Shown: positions 33,503-42,432 of the stretch, piece after piece
Layout: every line of letters begins with the position of its first letter
Position numbering within the stretch: the stretch's first letter is position 1
Assembly: GCA_965249835.1 (NCBI GenBank)
Contig: CBDFMY010000003.1
Span: forward strand, 620,001-684,000
Length of the DNA: 64,000 nt
From: JAHRAW01 sp965249835
GTDB taxonomy: Bacteria > Pseudomonadota > Gammaproteobacteria > Arenicellales > Poriferihabitantaceae
Direction of reading: 5' to 3'
Notes under the pieces: generated by a model
Seen by the model: only the letters and a program-made list of their open reading frames with translations
The model's database searches: none
What the model was told of the DNA's origin: nothing
Position numbers and translations under genes: made by a program

Positions 33503-36214
33503 ATGGTGAAAACAATTAACCACCCAACCATCCAACGATTGGCGGAAGGCGCGACCGTCATCACCGCCACTGCGCGACTTGCACGCGAACTGCAAACGCA
33601 ATTCGACCAGCATCAACTCGCCGGCAAAAAATCGGCGTGGGAGAGCGCGGATGTATTGCCCTATCACGCTTGCTTGAGACGCTTTTGGCAAGACCTCAAC
33701 GCCCGGCGGCCCGATTGCCCGATGCTGCTGGACACGTTGCAACTGGTGGCGGCGTGGGAAAACATCATCCGTGACGACATCAATCGGCGCGACCACGACG
33801 ATGCGCCGTTATGGAATCCGCATGCCAGCGCAAAAACCGCCGTGGATGCCTGGCGAATTCTGAACGCATGGAACATTGACCTTGAGCAATGCGCGCAGTC
33901 AATCCATGAAGATCATCGACGCTGGTTGCGCTGGGCGCGGCAATTTCAACAATTGTGCGCGACCAAAAACTGGATCGACCCGCATCGATTGACAAGCGAA
34001 TTGGTCGTCATTTTTGATAAGGAAAACGCGCAACCACAACTGCCACGCACAATTGAGTTTGCCGGTTTTGACCGGATACTTCCGCAACAACAATCGCTAC
34101 TCAACGCATTACAAAAAAAGGGCGTGGAAGTTGTGGTCGACACGCAGGAACAACCGAGCGCGTCAACGATTGAATTGCGCGACTACGAAAACGAAGCGCA
34201 ACAATGGTTGAGCGCGGCGCGCTGGGCGCGAAAAAAATTGTTGTCTGACCCGCAATCCAAACTCGCCATCATCGCGCCAAATCTCAACAACACAGCACCC
34301 GCCATCGAATACGCGTTGCAGCAAATCTTGTGTCCGCAACAACTCATTGAGCCGGTGGTAAGCGCGCAGTTGCCCTATCATGTATCGCTGGGGAAAAAAC
34401 TCAACCGACATCCGGTGGCGAAAGCCGCGCTGGCGGTGCTGGTGCCGATGTCCGGCGGCGCGATGGACGCAGAATCCATCAGCCAATTGATACGCTCGCC
34501 CTTCATTCGCGGTGCCGACAGCGAAGCGGTGCCGCGTGCCAAGTTGGAACAAAGGTGTCGCCAGCGGTTGCCCTATCAAATGCGCTTGCGACAACTGGTC
34601 AAAGAATTTTCCGATGACAACAATTCCGCCGCGAACGCGTGCCCGAGTTTGCAAAAAGCGTTGCACGCCGCGCTGCCGTTGCTGGACGGGATTGGCAAAT
34701 CGCAATCCGTGGCGCACTGGGCGCGGCACTTTGGTGAATGGTTGAACGCGCTCGGCTGGCCCGGCGAGCGCAGTTTGCATAGCGATGAATATCAAGCGGC
34801 GCATGCCTTTCGCCAGCAATTGAAAAACCTCGCCCGACTCGACTTGACCACAGCGCCGATGAATGCCGCCGCCGCGTTGGGTTGGTTGAGACGCAGAGTT
34901 GATGAGCAACCGTTTCAGGTGGAAGCGCACGATGCACCGGTGCAAGTGCTCGGTGTTGTGGAAGCCGCCGGGCAACGCTTCGACGGCATCTGGTTCGGCG
35001 GTTTGGTGGAAGCCAACTGGCCGCCGGCGCAACGGCCCAACCCGTTCATCGCCGTTGGTTTGCAGCGAGAGTCCGGCGTGATCGAAGCATCGGTCGAACA
35101 CAGCCGCGAACACACCGCATGGTTGCAACGCCGACTCATCGCATCCACCGATGAAATCGTTCTTTCCCGACCACGCACGGTGGATGAAATTCCGGCGGAA
35201 CCGAGCGCGCTGCTGATTGAGTTCGGCGACCGAAACGATGCCGATACCGACCGCCAAACCGAAGCGGCGAACCTCACGCCAACCGATCTCATCCACCAAC
35301 ACCGACCCGCACTGCAAGAGTTCACCGACCCGCGCGGGCCTGTGCATGCCGCAGATGCGGTTGCCAGAGGCGGCACTTCGTTGATTGAAAATCAGGCAAA
35401 ATGCCCGTTCCGCGCCTTTGCCATTCATCGACTCGGCGCACGCGAAGTCGAACCAAATGAACAAGGGTTGGATGCCGGCGAGCGCGGTTCGCTGATTCAC
35501 CACGCGTTGCAAGTGGCATGGCAAGCGATCGGCTGTTCGGAAAAGTTACGCACGCTGGTAGATGATGAGTTAAAAAAAATCATTGACGATGCGGCCGAAC
35601 AAGCGGCTAAACGTTATCAGGTATCGAGCGGTTGCGGCGATCAATTTCATCAAACTCAACTGCGCTGGGCCAGCGACACTTTGTCGGAATGGTTTGAAGT
35701 GGAAAAAAAACGCGGCGATGACTTTGTGGTTAGTGGCGTCGAGCAGGAGACCACATTAAATCTGAATGGCTTGCAACTGACCTTCAAGATTGACCGCATC
35801 GACCGAATGAAAAACGGCGCGCTCGCGCTCATCGATTACAAAACCGGAACGCCCGGCAGTTTGCAAAACTGGAACGGCGCGCGCGTGCAATCGCCGCAGT
35901 TGCCGCTATACGCGCTGGCGCAAAATGCGCCGGTGGAAACCATCGCTTACGGGCAAGTGCGACGCGGCGCGTGCACGCTAAAAGGTGTCTCGCGCGATTC
36001 TGATTTCGCCGACGGCGTGCACACACTTGCCGGCTCAACTTTGCGGCATGACTTTTCCAACTGGGATGATTTGATCGCGCACTGGCGCACGGTTCTTTCC
36101 GAACTGGCGCAGGAATTTCTCGATGGCGAGGCGCGCGTTCAACCGCTCAACCCAACCATCTGCACGCAGTGCGACTTGCACGGGTTTTGTCGCATCAACG
36201 CACAACAATCATGA
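33503..36214 (+). CDS. AddB-like nuclease subunit of a double-strand-break repair helicase-nuclease
   Basis: 903 residues. The N-terminal half resembles a degenerate SF1 helicase; no Walker A lysine motif is visible. The C-terminal PD-(D/E)XK nuclease shows FKIDRIDRM, ALALIDYKTG and QLPLYALA near residue 745-805. Cysteines at KCPFRAF (near 633) and at the C-terminus CTQCDLHGFC (near 887) match the 4Fe-4S staple of AddB-type nucleases. Overlaps the following helicase by ATGA. Together they would process broken DNA ends, replacing RecBCD. Confidence 0.87.
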   Translation: MVKTINHPTIQRLAEGATVITATARLARELQTQFDQHQLAGKKSAWESADVLPYHACLRRFWQDLNARRPDCPMLLDTLQLVAAWENIIRDDINRRDHDDAPLWNPHASAKTAVDAWRILNAWNIDLEQCAQSIHEDHRRWLRWARQFQQLCATKNWIDPHRLTSELVVIFDKENAQPQLPRTIEFAGFDRILPQQQSLLNALQKKGVEVVVDTQEQPSASTIELRDYENEAQQWLSAARWARKKLLSDPQSKLAIIAPNLNNTAPAIEYALQQILCPQQLIEPVVSAQLPYHVSLGKKLNRHPVAKAALAVLVPMSGGAMDAESISQLIRSPFIRGADSEAVPRAKLEQRCRQRLPYQMRLRQLVKEFSDDNNSAANACPSLQKALHAALPLLDGIGKSQSVAHWARHFGEWLNALGWPGERSLHSDEYQAAHAFRQQLKNLARLDLTTAPMNAAAALGWLRRRVDEQPFQVEAHDAPVQVLGVVEAAGQRFDGIWFGGLVEANWPPAQRPNPFIAVGLQRESGVIEASVEHSREHTAWLQRRLIASTDEIVLSRPRTVDEIPAEPSALLIEFGDRNDADTDRQTEAANLTPTDLIHQHRPALQEFTDPRGPVHAADAVARGGTSLIENQAKCPFRAFAIHRLGAREVEPNEQGLDAGERGSLIHHALQVAWQAIGCSEKLRTLVDDELKKIIDDAAEQAAKRYQVSSGCGDQFHQTQLRWASDTLSEWFEVEKKRGDDFVVSGVEQETTLNLNGLQLTFKIDRIDRMKNGALALIDYKTGTPGSLQNWNGARVQSPQLPLYALAQNAPVETIAYGQVRRGACTLKGVSRDSDFADGVHTLAGSTLRHDFSNWDDLIAHWRTVLSELAQEFLDGEARVQPLNPTICTQCDLHGFCRINAQQS

Positions 36215-39200
36215 CCGCCCCGCCCGACCACGCGCAACGCCGGCGCGCCTTGCAGCCGAATGAATCGTTCATCGTGCAAGCACCGGCCGGCTCCGGCAAA
36301 ACCGAATTGCTGGTGCGGCGTTATCTCGCGTTGCTGGCGACGGTCGACCAACCGGAGCAAATTCTCGCCATCACTTTCACCAAAAAAGCCACCGCCGAAA
36401 TGCGGATTAGAATTTGCAACGCGCTCAATCGGGTTGGTGAAAATGGCGAACCGTTGGATGATGATTCGGATAGCCATCGCGAAATTCTCGCGCTGGTGGA
36501 CGCCGCGTTAGCCAACGACCGCAAACACGACTGGTGCATCACCGCCAACCCTCGGCGGCTTCGTATTCAAACCATAGACGCGTTTTGTAGTGAATTGGTG
36601 CGGCGCATGCCATGGTCGGCGCGCTTCGGTTCGCCGCCGGACATCGTTGACGATGCCACGCCACTTTATTTGCGCGCGGCAAAAATCAGCCTCGATCATC
36701 TCGAACAAAAATCAGATTACGCCGATGCGTGTCAGCATTTGTTGGGCGTGGTGGATGCCGATTGGAACAAGGCGCACACCTTGCTGGCGAACATGCTGGC
36801 GAAGCGCGACAAGTGGATGCGATTGCTTGGTCCGGCAAATCGCGAACATCTCGAAGCGATGTGGCGGCAGGTGATCGATCTGGAATTACAACATGCGACG
36901 GAAATCATTCCCGCTCAGATACAAACCAAATTGGTCGAACTTGGTGCCTTTGCCGCCAATCAATTGATTGACGCAGAGCGCGAGTCGGCGGTGCGCAGTT
37001 TGCATAACACGACTCAGTTTCCCGAAGCGAGTCATCGTTGCACCGACCAATGGCGCGGCATCGCCGCTTTGCTGCTGACCAACCAAGGTCTTTTGCGAAA
37101 AACCGTGAGCGCGGTTCAGGGTTTCCCGGTCGACACCGCCGAGAACAAAAATGTCAAATCGAAAATGGTGGAGTTGTTAGCCTCGCTTCGCGGCGAAGAC
37201 GAACTGGTGGACGCGCTGGTCAAGGTGCGTCTGTTGCCGGGCGGAAATTTCAGCGACGCGCAATGGCGTTCCATCGAAGCCTTGATGCGATTGTTGCCGG
37301 TGGCGGCGGCCGAATTGAAATTGATTTTCAAGGAACAAAATCAAGCCGACTACATCGAACTTACGCAACGCGCCGCGCTCGCGCTGTTTGATGCCGACCA
37401 TCCTTCCGACTTGGCGTTGGCTTTCGATTACCAACTTGCGCATTTACTCATGGATGAATTTCAGGACACCTCCGGCGCACACATCGACCTGCTTGTCAAA
37501 CTAACCGCCGGCTGGCAAAACGGCGACGGGCGAACTTTGTTTTTGGTGGGCGACCCGATGCAATCCATCTACCGGTTTCGCGAAGCCGAAGTCGCCAACT
37601 TTCTGCAAGTCCAACGACAAGGGCTGGGAGACCTCCGACCCAAATCTATTCTTCTCACCGCCAACTTTCGCTCGGCGCCGATGCTGGTGGACTGGTTCAA
37701 CCAAACCTTCCGCGAAGTTTTTCCGGCGCACAACGACATCATCAACGGCGCGGTCAGTTACGCGCCCGCATGCGCGCATACCAACGCCGACGGCGCGGTG
37801 CACATTCACGCCGACATCGATCGCGGACGCGAACACGAAGCGCAATGCGTGGCGACTTTAATCAAGCAAGCGCAAGACCATGACGCAACCCAGACCATCG
37901 CCGTTTTGGGACGCAGTCGCCCACACTTGCACGCCATCGCCGCGGAACTTCGCCGGTGCAACATCGCACATCAAGCGGTGGATCTGGAAAAACTAACCAA
38001 CCGACCGGCGATTCGCGATTTAATCGCCATCACTCGCGCACTCGCGCAACCGGCCGACCGCATCGCCTGGCTGAGTTTGTTACGCGCGCCGTGGTGCGGA
38101 TTGAACCTTGCCGACCTCACCGTGCTTGCCGCCGACGATCACGCCGCGACCATCATTGAACGATGCCACGATGAAAAATTGATGGTGCGTTTGTCCGATG
38201 ATGGCCGCGCACACTTGATGCGATTGCTCGGCGCCATCGACACCGCGATGCATCGCAGTGGACGGATCGGCATCCGCGAAAATGTCGAAGCCACATGGCT
38301 TTGCCTCGGTGGGCCCGCCACCGTTGAATCATCAGACCTCGATGACTGCCAACGCTATCTCGAGCGGTTGAGCGAAATGGAAGCGAGTCGAATTGAAATT
38401 ACCGCCGACAATTTGAAGCAATCTACCGATGATCTGTGGGCGCGCGGCGGCGGCGATGCACGCGTGCAGTTGCTGACCATTCATAAAGCCAAAGGGTTGG
38501 AGTTTGACATCGTGTTTTTGCCGTGTCTGGAACGCCGCCCGCGCTCCGATGATAAAACTTTGTTGCAATGGCGAAAATTGCCGCAACAATTATTGACCGC
38601 GCCGCTGCCGTCCAGCACCGAACAGGATGACGCGTTTTATCCCTACCTTGAACATCTGGAAAAAATTCACACGCACAATGAATTGTGTCGGCTATTGTAT
38701 GTCGCGTGCACGCGCGCGAAAAAACATCTGCACTTGTTCGGTAGCGTCGGCGCAAAAGATGCCGTGCCGAAAGCACCGCCGGATAGATCGTTGCTGTCGC
38801 TGCTGTGGAAACTGGTGCAACAACAATATATGGATGCGGTCTCCGCCAATGTTGCCGAAACACCGGATGAAAACCAAGCGCAAGAGTTACCGCAGCAAAC
38901 CTTACATCGACTTCCGTTGCAATGGCAAGCGCCGGCGTTTCCGCCAAACATTCCGGTGGCGGCGGACGCGGTCGAAGCAACCAATGAAATCGAGTTTTCC
39001 TGGGTCGGCGAAGTCGCGCGAATTATCGGCGTCGTCATCCATCAGATTCTCGAGCAGGTTGATGAAATCGGCTGGGCGCATTGGAGCGAACGGGTAATCG
39101 ATGAAGCGCAACAAACTTTGTGGCGAAACCAACTCATGGAAAACGGCATATTCAGGAACGACATTGACACCGCATTGAATCAAGTGATCAAAGCCATTGA

Positions 39201-39537
39201 AAACGTTCGGCAGGATTCCAAAGCCACGTGGATTTTCTCCGGCGATCATCACGACATCAAAACCGAATGGCCGCTCAGCGGATGGGTCGACGGCAAAGTC
39301 GCGCACATCGTCATCGACCGAAGTTTCATCGACGACAACGGCATCCGCTGGATTATTGATTTCAAATCCAGCCGCCACGAAGGCGCCGACCCGAATATAT
39401 TTTTAGACCGCGAACAACAACGACACCAAAATCAACTGGCACGATACGCCAAAGTCGTCAGCCAACTTCAACCGAACGAAGTCCGCCTGGGTTTATATTT
39501 TCCTTCACTGCGCGGCTGGCGCGAGTGGGCCGGGTAA
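36211..39537 (+). CDS. AddA-like UvrD-family helicase-nuclease
   Basis: 1108 residues from ATG 36211. SF1A helicase motifs: APAGSGKTELLVRRY near residue 24, ITFTKKATAEM near 56, QTIDAFCSELVRR, LLMDEFQDTS near 412, GDPMQSIYRFREAEV near 447, LLTIHKAKGLEFDIVFLP near 755 and LLYVACTRAKKHLHL near 830. The C-terminal nuclease domain carries WPLSGWVDG and WIIDFKSSRHEG (D...DxK) near 1015-1055. Partner of the upstream AddB-like protein. The defence island starts 71 bp after its stop. Confidence 0.93.
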   Translation: MTAPPDHAQRRRALQPNESFIVQAPAGSGKTELLVRRYLALLATVDQPEQILAITFTKKATAEMRIRICNALNRVGENGEPLDDDSDSHREILALVDAALANDRKHDWCITANPRRLRIQTIDAFCSELVRRMPWSARFGSPPDIVDDATPLYLRAAKISLDHLEQKSDYADACQHLLGVVDADWNKAHTLLANMLAKRDKWMRLLGPANREHLEAMWRQVIDLELQHATEIIPAQIQTKLVELGAFAANQLIDAERESAVRSLHNTTQFPEASHRCTDQWRGIAALLLTNQGLLRKTVSAVQGFPVDTAENKNVKSKMVELLASLRGEDELVDALVKVRLLPGGNFSDAQWRSIEALMRLLPVAAAELKLIFKEQNQADYIELTQRAALALFDADHPSDLALAFDYQLAHLLMDEFQDTSGAHIDLLVKLTAGWQNGDGRTLFLVGDPMQSIYRFREAEVANFLQVQRQGLGDLRPKSILLTANFRSAPMLVDWFNQTFREVFPAHNDIINGAVSYAPACAHTNADGAVHIHADIDRGREHEAQCVATLIKQAQDHDATQTIAVLGRSRPHLHAIAAELRRCNIAHQAVDLEKLTNRPAIRDLIAITRALAQPADRIAWLSLLRAPWCGLNLADLTVLAADDHAATIIERCHDEKLMVRLSDDGRAHLMRLLGAIDTAMHRSGRIGIRENVEATWLCLGGPATVESSDLDDCQRYLERLSEMEASRIEITADNLKQSTDDLWARGGGDARVQLLTIHKAKGLEFDIVFLPCLERRPRSDDKTLLQWRKLPQQLLTAPLPSSTEQDDAFYPYLEHLEKIHTHNELCRLLYVACTRAKKHLHLFGSVGAKDAVPKAPPDRSLLSLLWKLVQQQYMDAVSANVAETPDENQAQELPQQTLHRLPLQWQAPAFPPNIPVAADAVEATNEIEFSWVGEVARIIGVVIHQILEQVDEIGWAHWSERVIDEAQQTLWRNQLMENGIFRNDIDTALNQVIKAIENVRQDSKATWIFSGDHHDIKTEWPLSGWVDGKVAHIVIDRSFIDDNGIRWIIDFKSSRHEGADPNIFLDREQQRHQNQLARYAKVVSQLQPNEVRLGLYFPSLRGWREWAG

Positions 39538-39608
39538 CGCGGACGCGTGCCTTGCCATCTCCCAGAACTCATACCTACCATGCCGAATCAAAACTGCGTG
39601 AATAACTA

Positions 39609-41579
39609 ATGAAAAAACCCAATCTCAACAGAATACCGAATTTCATCTGGGGCATCGCCGATGATGTATTGCGCGATCTTTATGTTCGCGGCAAGTATCG
39701 TGATGTCATCCTGCCAATGACGGTTTTGCGGCGGCTGGATACGGTGCTTGAAGAAAACAAGCAAAAAGTCTTACACACAAAAACCGAATTGGATGAGGCC
39801 GGAATCATTGAGCAAGACCCTGCCTTGTGCAGGGCTGCTGGGCAAGCCTTCTACAACACATCAAAATTCACCCTGCGCGATTTGAAGTCCCGCTCCAGTC
39901 AGCAGCAACTACGCGCGGACTTTGAAAATTATCTTGATGGCTTCTCGCCTAATGTTCAGGATATTTTAAATAACTTTGAATTTCGCAATCAAATTTCACG
40001 CCTGTCCAAAGCCGATGTGCTCAGTGCCCTGATTGAAAAACTGACCTCGCCGGAAATCAATCTCAGCCCGCGGCCGGTTTTATACAGTGATGGCGCGCAA
40101 CGTCATCCCGGTCTCGACAACCACGCCATGGGTACCATCTTTGAGGAACTTGTGCGCCGCTTCAACGAGGAAAACAACGAGGAGGCGGGCGAGCACTGGA
40201 CGCCGCGGGACGCGGTCAAACTCATGGCAAAACTTATTTTTCTGCCCGTCGCTGATGAAATAAAATCCGGCACCTACTTGCTGTATGACGGCGCGTGTGG
40301 CACTGGCGGCATGCTGACGCTGGCGGAAGAAACACTCCAATCTCTTGCCGCCGAGCACGGCAAAGAAGTTTCCACGCATTTATTCGGTCAGGAAATCAAC
40401 GCCGAAACCTACGCGATATGCAAAGCCGACCTGTTGCTCAAGAGCGCAGGCGATGTCACGGATAACATCAAGGGCGGCGCGGAATATTCCACCCTATCCA
40501 ACGATGCCTTCCCGACGCATGAATTTGATTTCATGCTCAGCAATCCACCCTACGGCAAGAGTTGGAAGAGCGACCTGGCGCGCATGGGCGGCAAGCAGGA
40601 CATGCGCGATCCGCGCTTTATGATTGACCACGCGGGCGATCCGGAATACTCGCTGGTCACTCGCTCCAGCGACGGGCAGATGCTCTTTCTTGTCAACAAA
40701 CTCAGCAAGATGAAACAGGACACAAAACTCGGCAGCCGTATCGCCGAGGTGCACAATGGCTCGTCGCTGTTCACTGGCGACGCTGGACAAGGCGAGAGCA
40801 ACATCCGCAGATGGATCATTGAGAAGGACTATCTGGAAGCCATAGTCGCCTTGCCGCTCAATATGTTCTACAACACCGGCATCGCCACCTACATCTGGGT
40901 GTTGACCAACCGCAAACCGGAACATCGCAGGGGCAGGGTGCAACTGATTGACGCCAGCGAATGGTGCCAGCCGTTGCGTAAAAATCTCGGCAAGAAAAAC
41001 TGTGAACTTGGCGAGACGGACATCAAGCACATCTGCGATACCTTTCTCGCCTTTGAGGAAACCGAGCAGTCAAAGATATTCCCGAACGAGGCATTCGGTT
41101 ATTGGAAGGTGACGGTTGAGCGGCCCTTGCGCTTGGTCGGCGCCGAGCCCGGACGCGTCTACAAACCCAACGAGTTGAAACAATTAAAAGAATCTTCTGA
41201 GCGCAGCGAGGAGTCGCCGCCAATCATCAAGAAGATTCACAAACAAGACACCAAACCCGACCCGTTACGCGGCTTGTTCCAAACCAACATCGACGGCAAA
41301 CCCGCGGTGGTGGAATACGAACCCGCCCCCGACCTGCGCGACACCGAGCAGATTCCGCTACAAGAAAAAGGCGGCATTGAAACCTTTCTGCAACGCGAAG
41401 TGCTACCCCATGCCGCCGATGCCTGGTACGCCCCGGGCAGTGTTAAAATCGGGTACGAAATCAGTTTCACCCGCCACTTCTACAAGCCACAGCCCATGCG
41501 CTCCCTGGATGAAATCCGCGCTGATATTTTGGCATTGGGGAAGGAAAGCGAAGGGTTGTTGGATGAGATTATCAAATGA
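39609..41579 (+). CDS. hsdM: Type I restriction-modification DNA methyltransferase subunit
   Basis: 656 residues. N-terminal helical domain (IWGIADDVLRDLYVRGKYRDVILPM), SAM-binding motif I YDGACGTGGML near residue 225, FGQEINAETYAICKADLLL and catalytic motif IV LSNPPYGKSW near 311 (N6-adenine type). The C-terminus DEIRADILALGKESEGLLDEIIK recurs as scars elsewhere in the island. Longer than the ~500-residue EcoKI HsdM, as in the M subunits of several environmental type I systems. Methylates host DNA with HsdS and, with HsdR, forms the restriction complex. hsdS and hsdR are displaced to 48.2 and 51.2 kb by inserted genes. Confidence 0.95.
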   Translation: MKKPNLNRIPNFIWGIADDVLRDLYVRGKYRDVILPMTVLRRLDTVLEENKQKVLHTKTELDEAGIIEQDPALCRAAGQAFYNTSKFTLRDLKSRSSQQQLRADFENYLDGFSPNVQDILNNFEFRNQISRLSKADVLSALIEKLTSPEINLSPRPVLYSDGAQRHPGLDNHAMGTIFEELVRRFNEENNEEAGEHWTPRDAVKLMAKLIFLPVADEIKSGTYLLYDGACGTGGMLTLAEETLQSLAAEHGKEVSTHLFGQEINAETYAICKADLLLKSAGDVTDNIKGGAEYSTLSNDAFPTHEFDFMLSNPPYGKSWKSDLARMGGKQDMRDPRFMIDHAGDPEYSLVTRSSDGQMLFLVNKLSKMKQDTKLGSRIAEVHNGSSLFTGDAGQGESNIRRWIIEKDYLEAIVALPLNMFYNTGIATYIWVLTNRKPEHRRGRVQLIDASEWCQPLRKNLGKKNCELGETDIKHICDTFLAFEETEQSKIFPNEAFGYWKVTVERPLRLVGAEPGRVYKPNELKQLKESSERSEESPPIIKKIHKQDTKPDPLRGLFQTNIDGKPAVVEYEPAPDLRDTEQIPLQEKGGIETFLQREVLPHAADAWYAPGSVKIGYEISFTRHFYKPQPMRSLDEIRADILALGKESEGLLDEIIK

Positions 41580-41644
41580 GAACAATCTATACTTATGTAA
41601 CAAATTAGTATGCATCAATGGCAACAAAATTCATGAGGCGCACA

Positions 41645-42124
41645 ATGACAATCAATCTAGAAAATCTGTTTGAAAAATTTGAACTAAAAAAAGTACATTT
41701 GAATGTCGGCATGATTGGTGTGGAAATATCCTTTGATGAAGCAGACAAGGACGCGGCGTGGGAATTGTATGTTGAAATGTTGACGAGGATTGTTACTCAG
41801 CCTTTGCCGGACGGGGTGGGCGACGAGACAACCGCACTGGAAAGTATTTATTCGCTTTTCCCCATCACTCGAGAAATTTTACGCAAGCGAGGAAGAAAAA
41901 CTTTGCAATTTAGCAAAGTTGCAATACCGGTATTGAACCAAATAGTGCGTCCCTTCACTGCAAAATGGCACAAAGAGGCATCACAAAATGGATTTGATAA
42001 CAGCACCACGCGAGAAAAATTTCGTGAGGAATTGCAAGAGTTACAGAAAGACCTCTGTCGTTATAATCGTATGTTAGCGGAAATTGCTGGCGTCGAAGAC
42101 CTAACCGATTTAGAAAGAGGGTGA
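41645..42124 (+). CDS. Uncharacterised island protein paired with a TIR-like gene
   Basis: 159 residues from ATG 41645, chosen for its ribosome site GAGG six bases upstream; an ATG at 41618 is less likely. Sequence: NLENLFEKFELKKVHLNVG, a segment ISFDEADKDAAWELYVEMLTRIVTQPLPDG, then RPFTAKWHKEASQNG and a coiled C-terminus (REKFREELQELQKDLCRYNRML). No membrane segment. I do not recognise the family. It lies 65 bp after hsdM and 5 bp before a TIR-like gene start, suggesting a two-gene defence unit whose second gene is now broken. Confidence 0.75.
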   Translation: MTINLENLFEKFELKKVHLNVGMIGVEISFDEADKDAAWELYVEMLTRIVTQPLPDGVGDETTALESIYSLFPITREILRKRGRKTLQFSKVAIPVLNQIVRPFTAKWHKEASQNGFDNSTTREKFREELQELQKDLCRYNRMLAEIAGVEDLTDLERG

Positions 42125-42129
42125 CAATC

Positions 42130-42297
42130 ATGACCGATAGACACAAAGTATTCGTCAGTTTTCATCACGAAGACCAGCAATATAAGGATTTTTTTGTTAG
42201 CATGATGGGAGATGACATTGTGGACAAATCAGTTGGCGACGGGGATATAAATAACAGCAACGCAACAGAAACAATGCGCCAGTGCAACCTGCTATAG
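42130..42297 (+). pseudogene. Truncated TIR-like (ThsB/MTH538 type) gene
   Basis: 55 codons from ATG 42130. KVFVSFHHEDQQYKDFF followed by DIVDKSVGDGDINN and TETMRQ is the start of the MTH538 TIR-like domain (the ThsB family of Thoeris and related systems), in which such domains make NAD-derived signals. After about residue 50 the sequence jumps into IS66 transposase DNA and ends at TAG. The catalytic half is lost, so the pair with the 159-residue protein is probably inactive. Confidence 0.8.
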
Positions 42298-42392
42298 TTT
42301 GGTGGAATCGGCAAAAGCGAACGACCTTGAGCCTTATGCCTATCTTCAGCGGTATGCTAAGGGTGTCAATGGGTCGATTTAACGGCGCTTAC
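42283..42392 (+). mobile_element. IS66-family transposase 3' remnant with terminal repeat
   Basis: In the frame starting YSLVESAKANDLEPYAYLQR the DNA encodes the conserved C-terminal end of IS66-type transposases. The end ATTTAACGGCGCTTAC resembles the IS66 right inverted repeat, whose inverse begins GTAAGCG. All upstream parts are gone, so the TIR gene was cut by an IS-linked deletion. Confidence 0.8.
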
Positions 42393-42432
42393 CATTGATA
42401 GACGCTATCAAGCAAGGAAAGCAAGTACAGCT

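Noticed and set aside
34163..35524. 453-codon minus-strand frame inside the AddB-like gene
   Set aside because: No family features and no ribosome site; shadow of the sense gene.
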